From: JADFOI01 sp965218935
Lineage (GTDB): Bacteria > Acidobacteriota > UBA6911 > RPQK01 > JADFOI01
DNA length: 64,000 nucleotides
Reading direction: 5' to 3'
Assembly: GCA_965218935.1 (NCBI GenBank)
Contig: CBDCMH010000005.1
Span: forward strand, 342,734-406,733
The notes below the pieces were generated by a model. It had not been told where the DNA came from and made no database searches. It was given only the letters and a program-made list of their open reading frames with translations. Both the position numbers and the translations under genes were made by a program. Of the stretch, positions 23,316 through 30,307 are shown piece by piece (the stretch's first letter is position 1; the number at the start of each line of letters is the position of its first letter).

Positions 23316-24810
23316 GTTGCCTCACGTAAAAATCTATTCCAAAGGGTATTCGTTGCCTCACTAAGAATCTATCCGAAAGGGATTGCAAAAAGTGGTGGTA
23401 AAAAGCACCAACCAGAGGAGTGGCAACCCCTTGCCCAACACCCGCAGCCTGCAGCAAGAGAAAGATTTTCACATCCAGCCCGCTTCCCATCGTTTCTTCT
23501 GCTCAGGAGTCGGTTTGAGCAAAAGGCAATTCTGAAGCCAGCCGATCTGCCGTGCCAGCTGGGCCGGATTGAGCTTCTCATACTCTCGGGCCAGTTCCCG
23601 CTTGATCTTGTCCGCCACCTCAGGGGACTCGCAGATCCTCCGGTAGGGAGTTTTCGGCACATCATACTTTTTCCAGATCCGAGACCCTCGACGTTGCTTG
23701 GCCACCATCTTCATGACCGGCTTGAAAAAGTTGATCTGCAGTCGCAGCCGATCGTACAACTCGTTCACCAGCTCCTGTTCTCGCTCTCCCTCGTAGCGAG
23801 CATAACCCACGGCCCGCCGAACCACCGAATAGTTTTTCTGCTCCACATAAGGGTTGTCATTCTTGCGCGAGGGGCGGGTTCGGCTGAAGCTGATCTTTTC
23901 CTGCTCACAAAAACGAATCAAGTGCTTGTTGATGAACTCGCTGCCGTTGTCCGAAGCCATCCCCAGCCAAGGGAAGGGCGAGCGCTTCTGAAGCAGCTTC
24001 ATCGCTTCCAGGACCCACACCTGGGCCTTATTGCGCACCGCTCGGACCTCTGTCCAGCCCGTGTACACGTCCGTCACATCCAGGGTTTGAAGGTAGTCCC
24101 CCCGACCCTGGCCTCCCTCATGGCCCACCAGGTCCACTTCCACAAAACCGGGGCGATCCTCCTGCCAGTCGGCGAAACGCTTGATCGGAATCTGGTGTTT
24201 GAGCAGCGTTCCCGGCTTGGTTCCGGATCGTCCTTTGAGACGGTGCTTGCACCTTTCGGGCTCCAGCAGCCGATCGATGGTGGCGGCGCTGATCTGCATC
24301 AACCGCTCATGGGTGCTGGCATCCACTTTCAGTTCCCCATGTCTTTGTAAAATGGGTACCACTTCCGGCAAAATCGCGACCAGACGTTTGCCACACAAAT
24401 AGTCCAGTATCTCCCAGATCATCGTCAGCGCCTTTAGAACTTTCTGGTCGTATTTGCGGGCCCGCTCTCGCCGTACTCTCTTGCCGATATCCCCTACCGC
24501 CACCAGCTTGGGGCTCAACCGGATCCGCTTGCCCTGGTGGCGAAGCAGATAGGCTCCATAGCAGCGGTTGTAGCCCGTCATTTGGGTAAACTCCGTCAAC
24601 ACTTCCCCCTTCACCTTCTTGCCCTTCTTCCGGTAGGGGGGGGCAAAACTTTTGATCAATACACGCTTTTCTGCCATCGTTAACCTCATTGGTGCCCTCC
24701 ATTCCTTCATGGAGGACACTTCTATTCCCCTGCTCAGGGCCAGGCAATTTCGAATAGATTTTTTAATGAGGCAACGTATCCATTTCGAATAGATTTTTGA
24801 TGAGGCAATT
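23316..24810 (-). mobile_element. insertion sequence with doubled terminal inverted repeats
   Basis: About 1.5-kb IS carrying one rve-type transposase. Each end has two tandem copies of an approximately 36-bp unit, GTTGCCTCA…AAAATCTATTC. Left copies start at 23316 and 23352; the inverted right copies end at 24775 and 24810. It sits between the NYN gene and the DUF4159 gene. Target duplication could not be confirmed by eye. Confidence 0.85.
23469..24689 (-). CDS. integrase-core (rve) DDE transposase
   Basis: A 406-aa transposase with an N-terminal helix-turn-helix region (VLTEFTQMTGYNRCYGAYLL) and an integrase-like catalytic core. The DDE residues are visible in FVEVDLVGHEGG, MASDNGSEFIN and NPYVEQKNYSVVRR. 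It resembles the IS481/IS3-like rve group, but I cannot assign a formal family. Start ATG 24689 follows GGAGGG; upstream in-frame codons to 24962 are outside the IS logic. It appears intact, so the element may still be active. Confidence 0.85.
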   Translation of the reverse strand: MRLTMAEKRVLIKSFAPPYRKKGKKVKGEVLTEFTQMTGYNRCYGAYLLRHQGKRIRLSPKLVAVGDIGKRVRRERARKYDQKVLKALTMIWEILDYLCGKRLVAILPEVVPILQRHGELKVDASTHERLMQISAATIDRLLEPERCKHRLKGRSGTKPGTLLKHQIPIKRFADWQEDRPGFVEVDLVGHEGGQGRGDYLQTLDVTDVYTGWTEVRAVRNKAQVWVLEAMKLLQKRSPFPWLGMASDNGSEFINKHLIRFCEQEKISFSRTRPSRKNDNPYVEQKNYSVVRRAVGYARYEGEREQELVNELYDRLRLQINFFKPVMKMVAKQRRGSRIWKKYDVPKTPYRRICESPEVADKIKRELAREYEKLNPAQLARQIGWLQNCLLLKPTPEQKKRWEAGWM

Positions 24811-24897
24811 CGCCTACTAGAGTTGTCAGGTCCGGTGCTGTACAATAATGAGAAAAAGGGAAAGGCAAGAGAGGTGGAAGCCCCTCTCACTCCGAGC

Positions 24898-25641
24898 ATG
24901 CCCAAGAAAGCAGCATATGTCTTCATCGTCGGCTTAATCGCTCTTGCAGCCTCCGTCGCCACTTTGCGGGCTCCTCTCTTGGATGATGATCCATCCTACG
25001 ACCCTTTGGATCCTGCCTACTTCCGGTTCGCTCGCGTTCAGTTTAGCTCCTACTCTTTTGGGAGCCGGAATCCCGGTTGGGCTCATGACTATCCACGAGC
25101 CGAGCGAAATTTGCTAAAGATCCTGTCTGAAGTGACGGGTATCGAGACAACTCCGGATTCCTATGTGATCGTTCAGCTCGACGATCCCGCCATTATGAAT
25201 TACCCGTTCCTTTACTTCAGCGAGCCGGGAACCTGGAACATCACCCTGGAGGAGGCTCAGAACTTCCGTGAATACCTGCAGCGAGGTGGTTTTGCGATAT
25301 TCGACGATTTCGACGGTCCGCGAGACTGGGCCAACTTCCAACGCGGCATGAAGATGGTTTTTCCGGAACGCAATATGGTCCAGCTCACGATAGAGCACCC
25401 TATCTTTCAGTGCTTTTACGCCATCGAAACTCTGGATATGACGCCACCCTATAACGTCAGAGGAGCACCGACCTTTTTTGGCCTGGATGATGAAAACGGG
25501 CGTCTTCAAGTCATCGCCAATTTCAACAATGACATCGGTGATTTCTGGGAGTGGTCGGACCAGGCTTGGGTTCCTGTTCAGCTCTCTAACGAGGCCTATA
25601 AATTCCGGGTCAATTACATCATCTACGCTTTAACGCACTAG
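24898..25641 (+). CDS. DUF4159 domain-containing protein
   Basis: A 247-aa protein with an N-terminal signal/anchor helix (AAYVFIVGLIALAASVATL). A DUF4159 domain follows: FRFARVQFSSY, DYPRAERNLLKILSEVTGIE, FLYFSEPGTWNITLEEAQNF, YLQRGGFAIFDDFDGP. Function unknown; the fold resembles glutamine-amidotransferase-like domains in related DUF4159 proteins. ATG 24898 is chosen because upstream codons abut the IS end. The stop TAG lies in the left arm of a 10-bp-stem hairpin (25633-25656). Confidence 0.8.
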   Translation: MPKKAAYVFIVGLIALAASVATLRAPLLDDDPSYDPLDPAYFRFARVQFSSYSFGSRNPGWAHDYPRAERNLLKILSEVTGIETTPDSYVIVQLDDPAIMNYPFLYFSEPGTWNITLEEAQNFREYLQRGGFAIFDDFDGPRDWANFQRGMKMVFPERNMVQLTIEHPIFQCFYAIETLDMTPPYNVRGAPTFFGLDDENGRLQVIANFNNDIGDFWEWSDQAWVPVQLSNEAYKFRVNYIIYALTH

Positions 25642-25656
25642 CGTGCGCTAGTGCGT
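25633..25656. repeat. hairpin spanning the DUF4159 stop codon
   Basis: ACGCACTAGC-GTGC-GCTAGTGCGT, a perfect 10-bp stem with a 4-nt loop; the stop TAG is inside the left arm. It is a likely transcript-end structure, though without a U-run. Confidence 0.7.
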
Positions 25657-25828
25657 TCGTGCTGTCGTGCTGTCGTGCCTTCGTGCGGGTCAGGGGGTCA
25701 GCTCGCCGGGCGCGCTTCGCGCGCGTTCCAGGTCAGGTTTAGAATTTGAGATTTAGAATTTGAGATTCGGAATTTCAGCCGGTCTGCCGGCTTTGGTCAG
25801 CCGGTCAGAGGGTCAGGGGGTCAGGTTC
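25650..25828. repeat. octanucleotide repeat tract (TCGTGCTG then GGTCAGNN)
   Basis: The convergent spacer starts with TCGTGCTG octamers, then GGTCAG octamers, an AT-rich GAATTTGAGATTTA direct repeat, and a TTTCAGCCGGTCTGCCGGCT segment also present at about 22437-22459. No gene is visible in this stretch. Confidence 0.75.
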
Positions 25829-25833
25829 CCCTG

Positions 25834-26574
25834 TCACTCATCTTCTTTCTCCCCCTCGATCGGTCCGTACTGGATTGAGGTATTCACTTCGAACTTCTTA
25901 AAATCTTCATACGTAATGAGTTCTCGGACTCGGACCTGCCGCTGTCCGAATCGAAGAATATCGTCTGCCTCCGTCCAGGTCGGAAACCAATAGTCCCCAT
26001 CAATCTGCTCGCGAACCGTCTCGAACCTGGGAAACTTGTTGTCTGAGTAATCGGGAACGACCTTACCTTGGGTCATCACAATCTGGAAGTCGATATCATC
26101 CACCCAGATGCGCCCCTTAAAGTAACGCTGCCCTTTCTTGATTTCGCGGGGTTCCACATCAAACTCATAGGTATACAGTTCATCGATCAGCTTCTCGCCA
26201 AGATACTCAATCCTGTAATTGGGGAGCTCCTCGGTGGTTAAAACAAAAGGCTGCCGATAAATGGCATCGTCCAGGTCTTCCTTGCTCACGCCGACCGATC
26301 TGAGCTGGCCCCGTTCCTCAAGCGTTCGCGTCTTTCTCTTGCCATCACTGGTGAAATAGACCTCTACAGTCATTTCTTGCTCTTCTCTGACGTCTCCATC
26401 CAAGCTGAGGACCTGAAACACGATGCGCTGAGTATAAGTGTATTTCTCCCACACCTCCTTGAATTCAGCCTCTTTGGCAGCAAAGCGTTTGATGATCTCT
26501 TCCGGATCCGGATCGGCGGCCATCAGGTTCAATCCGGGAATAGCCAGCAGCAAAATGCATAAAATTCTTTTCAT
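25834..26574 (-). CDS. exported LolA-like outer-membrane lipoprotein-sorting domain protein
   Basis: A 246-aa exported protein. The signal peptide is MKRILCILLLAIPGLNLMAA. The remainder is a beta-rich LolA/LolB-like fold: YTYTQRIVFQVLSLDGDV, RGQLRSVGVSKEDLDD, YFKGRIWVDDIDFQIVMTQG, TWTEADDILRFGQRQVRVRE. The frame is open to 26793, but ATG 26574 has AGAGGA at correct spacing and a perfect signal peptide. Function likely envelope-related; substrate unknown. It is downstream of the PfkB kinase gene on the same strand. Confidence 0.78.
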   Translation of the reverse strand: MKRILCILLLAIPGLNLMAADPDPEEIIKRFAAKEAEFKEVWEKYTYTQRIVFQVLSLDGDVREEQEMTVEVYFTSDGKRKTRTLEERGQLRSVGVSKEDLDDAIYRQPFVLTTEELPNYRIEYLGEKLIDELYTYEFDVEPREIKKGQRYFKGRIWVDDIDFQIVMTQGKVVPDYSDNKFPRFETVREQIDGDYWFPTWTEADDILRFGQRQVRVRELITYEDFKKFEVNTSIQYGPIEGEKEDE

Positions 26575-26611
26575 ATTTCCTCTGATGCACATTTTTTGAA
26601 AAAGGCTCTCT

Positions 26612-27556
26612 TTAATCTTCCACCATGGAAGTGACCTTTTGCAAGGGAGGAATTCCTCCTCGAGCGCCATATTGTGTACAGGAAAGGGCCCCTGCCGCAT
26701 TGGCGAAGCCCAGACAACGACCGACGCTCCAACCCTGAAGCAAGCCGTAAAGGAAAGCTCCATGGAAAACATCTCCGGCCCCCGTTGTATCAACGCTGTT
26801 CACCTCCATTCCGGGAATTTCAAAAATCTCGTCCTCCCAGAGCGCCGCCACTCCCTCTTTTCCACGCGTCACCGCCACAAATCCTGAAGTGGTTTCGGAA
26901 AGAGCTCGCAAACCTTTCCTCCAGTCTTCCTGGGCAGAAAACTCATGGAGAAAACTGGTACCCGGAATCAAGAAATCGGTTAAGGCTAGAAGCTCCTCAA
27001 CGCCCGGCTGTACCTTGTCGATATCCAGTGAAACTTTCATGCCAACCTCTTTGGCCCAGCGCGCTGCTTGTATGGAAGCCGGCTGATCGTGGCCATCAAG
27101 ATGCAAAAGTTGTCCCTGCACGATCCACTCGCGCTTGAGTGCCTCCTTTTCATAGTGCAGTGCCGGGTCCCTGTCCCAAAGAATGGTTCTCTCGCCGGTT
27201 GGCCGATCCACCAGGATTACGGCGAACTGGCTCACCGCACCGGGAACGATTTGCAGACAGGAGAGATCCATGGACTCCTTTTGGAGGTCCTGAAGTGAGA
27301 ACCTGCCGATTTCGTCATCTCCCACACGACCCACGTAACGAACCTTCAAACCATATCGGGCACACAGGGCGGAAGCCGTCGCGACTTGTCCTCCACCCTG
27401 CTTGTACATTTCATCGATCTGCACCTTACTGTTGTGGCCAGGATAATGAGGGAGGATGCAGATCCAATCCACCGCGTTGAGACCCAGTCCAACCAACTGA
27501 AAGGGGCGATCTTCTGACCACTGGATACCCAAGGAAACATCTTGCAGGTCGCTCAT
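26612..27556 (-). CDS. PfkB family sugar/nucleoside kinase
   Basis: A 314-aa ribokinase-like enzyme. The N-terminal GLGLNAVDWICILPHYPGHN and GGGQVATASALCARYG match the PfkB first signature region. The second signature, DTTGAGDVFHGAFLYGL, includes the catalytic Asp. It phosphorylates a sugar or nucleoside with ATP; the substrate cannot be told. It lies between radC and the LolA-like gene on the same strand. Confidence 0.9.
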   Translation of the reverse strand: MSDLQDVSLGIQWSEDRPFQLVGLGLNAVDWICILPHYPGHNSKVQIDEMYKQGGGQVATASALCARYGLKVRYVGRVGDDEIGRFSLQDLQKESMDLSCLQIVPGAVSQFAVILVDRPTGERTILWDRDPALHYEKEALKREWIVQGQLLHLDGHDQPASIQAARWAKEVGMKVSLDIDKVQPGVEELLALTDFLIPGTSFLHEFSAQEDWRKGLRALSETTSGFVAVTRGKEGVAALWEDEIFEIPGMEVNSVDTTGAGDVFHGAFLYGLLQGWSVGRCLGFANAAGALSCTQYGARGGIPPLQKVTSMVED

Positions 27557-27574
27557 TCGGAATCCAGAGAGGCT

Positions 27575-28270
27575 TCACCTGCCTCTTTGCAAAACCCCCT
27601 CGGCACCTTCGAGTAATCCCTGATCGGCAAAGCTAAAGTATGCGTGGGCGCCAATGATAACATGGTCCAAGGCTTGGATTCCCACGATTTTTCCCGTTTG
27701 TACCAATCGGCGGGTGATCTCCACGTCTTCCTGGCTGGGTGCCGGGTCACCACTGGGATGGTTGTGAACGAAAAGAATCCTGGCTGCCGCTTCCTGAATG
27801 GCGGGTCGAAAGACCTCTCGAGGATGCACCAAAGAAGCCACGAGGGATCCCTCCGATATCCGCATCACTCTCAAGATACGGTTCTTGCTATCCAGAAGCA
27901 CACTCCAGAAGCATTCCCTTTTCAGGCCGTGGACAAGAGGTTGAAAATGGCGAAAGATTGCCATACTGGAGCGAAAGGACTGTCCTGGAAACAAGGGAAT
28001 TTTTTGAAAGCGGCGGGACAGCTGTACAGCTGCCAACAGAGCCAGAGCTTTCTTTCGGCCCAAACCGGCCCGGCACAGCTCTTCATAACTGGCTTCCTGT
28101 AATTTTCTAGAGGAACCCACTGCTTCGAGCAACCTTCGGGCATCGCTCAAGGCCCGTCTCTCTGTAGTCCCGGGACCGACAAGCAGCGCCACCAGTTCCA
28201 GATCAGAAAGAGATTCCCAATCCAACTCGAACAGTCGCCTGCTGGGAAAATGGGCGGGGATGACATCCAT
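27575..28270 (-). CDS. radC: RadC family JAB/JAMM-domain protein
   Basis: A 231-aa RadC. An N-terminal helix-hairpin-helix-like region is followed by a JAB1/MPN domain with metal ligands in VHNHPSGDPAPSQEDVEITR and the downstream ALDHVIIG. Historically linked to DNA repair; the exact activity of RadC is unsettled. It ends 18 bp before the PfkB start, same strand. Confidence 0.93.
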   Translation of the reverse strand: MDVIPAHFPSRRLFELDWESLSDLELVALLVGPGTTERRALSDARRLLEAVGSSRKLQEASYEELCRAGLGRKKALALLAAVQLSRRFQKIPLFPGQSFRSSMAIFRHFQPLVHGLKRECFWSVLLDSKNRILRVMRISEGSLVASLVHPREVFRPAIQEAAARILFVHNHPSGDPAPSQEDVEITRRLVQTGKIVGIQALDHVIIGAHAYFSFADQGLLEGAEGVLQRGR

Positions 28271-28335
28271 ATCAGTTGTTATAACGCTCGAACAGGAAAA
28301 ACTGTGAAGGAACGAGAGGGGGTGACTCCGAGGGC

Positions 28336-28371
28336 TAGCCCGGATTATGTACTATACGTAGTCCGGGCTTT
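28336..28371. mobile_element. CCCGG-family short palindrome, copy b
   Basis: About 36 bp: TAGCCCGGATTATGTACTAT followed by the near inverse ACGTAGTCCGGGCTT. It is the end repeats joined with almost no interior. It lies just after the HNH nuclease stop (minus strand), within the only non-coding stretch there. Confidence 0.8.
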
Positions 28372-28372
28372 A

Positions 28373-29146
28373 CTAGTGGGAAAGACCTCGCACCGGCTGC
28401 TCACAGTCCATTAAAACATAGTAGACCGTGTTTCTTTCCCTGTTATCCATCACAAGACGCCAATAGCCCTTTGAGATGACCCAGGCTCGCACGTAGTCGC
28501 ATTGGAAGGCTGGATTGGGAGGCAGCCAGTCTGCCGGATCTCTATCCCCCTTGGACCTGTTAGCCGATGCAGAGACCGCAATGAGGCTTCCAGGAAACGA
28601 TAGGTCGTTGGCGAACTTTCGTCGAAGCTTTGGTGGCCAGCGGTTCGCTCCGCTACGGTGTGCCTCAGCTAGAGGCACGAAGTGATCAATGTCGAGGTCG
28701 CTGGGATCGGTGAAGATCTGGCCTGTGTAGGGGTCGAGCCATTGGCCAGAGACGACATCGCAACCCAGAGAGTCAAACTGAACCGGAATGAGACTTTCTG
28801 CAATGAGTACCTCTTGCCGGGTATCCTGGCAATCCCCGTCCGCGTCGATCCATCCACCGTAAAGATCGCGATCGTAGGGAGCAGTCGAAGATTCCACTGG
28901 CGCTGGAGTATGCTGATCGGGGATCCCATTGTCCAAATTGCGGTTGGAAGCAATTGCAGTCTTGCCCCTCGTCAGTGCATCGAGGGCTGCCTTTTTAGAG
29001 TGAAAGGATTGTCCGGCCAATGAGCCCCGGTGGCAATGATACAGGCCTTGCTCCCTGTCGTGATGGCAGCCCAGGGAATCGAGGCCGCCTCCGTGGCCCA
29101 GAGCCGCAGAGGAAAAGAACAGTGCTATTACAAGTCGTCTTATCAT
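28373..29146 (-). CDS. secreted HNH-type nuclease with YHCH-like N-terminal domain
   Basis: A 257-aa exported protein. The signal peptide is about 1-17 (MIRRLVIALFFSSAALG). Next is HGGGLDSLGCHHDREQGLYH, a compact Cys/His module of the type seen at the N-terminus of secreted nucleases. The C-terminal domain has DLDIDHFVPLAEAHRSGANR and ANRSKGDRDPADWLPP, which match the HNH/GmrSD-like (DUF1524) nuclease core. It probably degrades extracellular DNA for nutrients or competition (inference). The final helix region ends QPVRGLSH. Confidence 0.8.
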   Translation of the reverse strand: MIRRLVIALFFSSAALGHGGGLDSLGCHHDREQGLYHCHRGSLAGQSFHSKKAALDALTRGKTAIASNRNLDNGIPDQHTPAPVESSTAPYDRDLYGGWIDADGDCQDTRQEVLIAESLIPVQFDSLGCDVVSGQWLDPYTGQIFTDPSDLDIDHFVPLAEAHRSGANRWPPKLRRKFANDLSFPGSLIAVSASANRSKGDRDPADWLPPNPAFQCDYVRAWVISKGYWRLVMDNRERNTVYYVLMDCEQPVRGLSH

Positions 29147-29257
29147 TTCATCCTACCTGCTCACTTTTATCACCACCTCCATTACAAGACAGTGACCCTA
29201 ATCACAGGTCTGGAAGAAAGGTTGGAAAAGAGGGGGAAGCCGCTCTGAGAGCAGCCG

Positions 29258-30304
29258 CTACAACGGGGTTTTCCCTGCAGCCAGGCGGAAAAAATCGATC
29301 AGGCGATTTTCTGCCCAGAAACGGTCAATATCCCTTTGACGGGTCCGTTCCAGGAATCCCACATGACCTCCTTGACGAGTCAAGCTGATGAGAAGTGAGG
29401 AGTTTGAGCGGACTTCTGGAAAAGCAAACGGTTCCCCGGGCAACAGCGGGTCATCGTCGGAGTGGATCAACAAGGTGGGAATTCGGATATCCTTCAGATA
29501 AGGCAGCGCACTCGCTTGTTCAAAGTAGTCGAAGGCATCGCGAAATCCGGCCAGTGGTGCCGTAAAGAGCTGGTCAAACTGGCGGAGGGTTTTAATGCGC
29601 AGCAGGGCCTGGACATCCACGAACGGACTCAAGCTGGAACGGTGTCGTTTGATGCGTTTCTTGAAATTCTTGACGAAGTGATGTTGAAAAAGGAAGTTCG
29701 AGGGTCTTTCCAGAACTTTCCAGGCAGTGGTCAAATCCACCAGCGGCGAAATCAACCCAGCAGCCCGAACGTCAACGGGAAAATCCGAACCCCACTCTCC
29801 CATTAATTTGAGCAGAATGTTGCCGCCCATCGAGACTCCTGCCAGGAAGAATTCCTGCACCTGATGATTCATCGATAATTTCTGTAGAACTTCCCCAACT
29901 TCCCGGCTCGAGCCAGAGTGGAAGATTTTGGGCTTCGGCAATTCCAGATTCGTGTTATAGAGATTCACGAGAACGGCGTTCCAGCCTTCCCGGTGAGCCT
30001 TATGGGAAAGCCCCTGCATGTAAGTGGAGGCGCTGGATCCTCCTATTCCATGCAGGACCACAAGGGTGGGGACGCCGGGGGACTGCCAAGCGCAGGTCAA
30101 CCGCACACGCGATCCATCCCCTAAATCCACGAGATGGTCCTCAGCGTTCCCCCATCCCCAAGAAAAGTTACGCTTCAAAAGGGATGCGGCAAGAGTCTGA
30201 AGATGTCCACCCCTCAGCCATAGAGGAGGTCGAAAAGGTCGATCTTTCAATCTCCGCTCAAATTGAGCCAATAGAAGTTCAGAGGGAGGTGAATGGCTCT
30301 GCAT
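29258..30304 (-). CDS. YheT family alpha/beta-hydrolase
   Basis: A 348-aa alpha/beta-hydrolase. The family N-terminus PPLWLRGGHLQTLAASLLKR is present, the oxyanion region is VVLHGIGGSSASTYMQGL, the nucleophile elbow is GVSMGGNILLKLMGE, and the acid/His region is LIHSDDDPLLPG and RQGGHVGFLE. An esterase of unknown substrate, cytoplasmic or membrane-associated. It starts 3 bp after the ligD stop and is thus in the ligD operon. Bases 29147-29257 upstream of the nuclease gene show no feature. Confidence 0.9.
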   Translation of the reverse strand: MQSHSPPSELLLAQFERRLKDRPFRPPLWLRGGHLQTLAASLLKRNFSWGWGNAEDHLVDLGDGSRVRLTCAWQSPGVPTLVVLHGIGGSSASTYMQGLSHKAHREGWNAVLVNLYNTNLELPKPKIFHSGSSREVGEVLQKLSMNHQVQEFFLAGVSMGGNILLKLMGEWGSDFPVDVRAAGLISPLVDLTTAWKVLERPSNFLFQHHFVKNFKKRIKRHRSSLSPFVDVQALLRIKTLRQFDQLFTAPLAGFRDAFDYFEQASALPYLKDIRIPTLLIHSDDDPLLPGEPFAFPEVRSNSSLLISLTRQGGHVGFLERTRQRDIDRFWAENRLIDFFRLAAGKTPL

Positions 30305-30307
30305 CTG

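Noticed and set aside
23239..23490. Longer NYN protein start
   Set aside because: The upstream codons lie in the IS terminal repeats and show no NYN-family similarity; MGAETDRTLAVFLDFEN is the natural start.
26575..26793. Longer start for the LolA-like exported protein
   Set aside because: The extension is antisense-frame sequence of the PfkB gene and would bury a perfect signal peptide with its own ribosome site.
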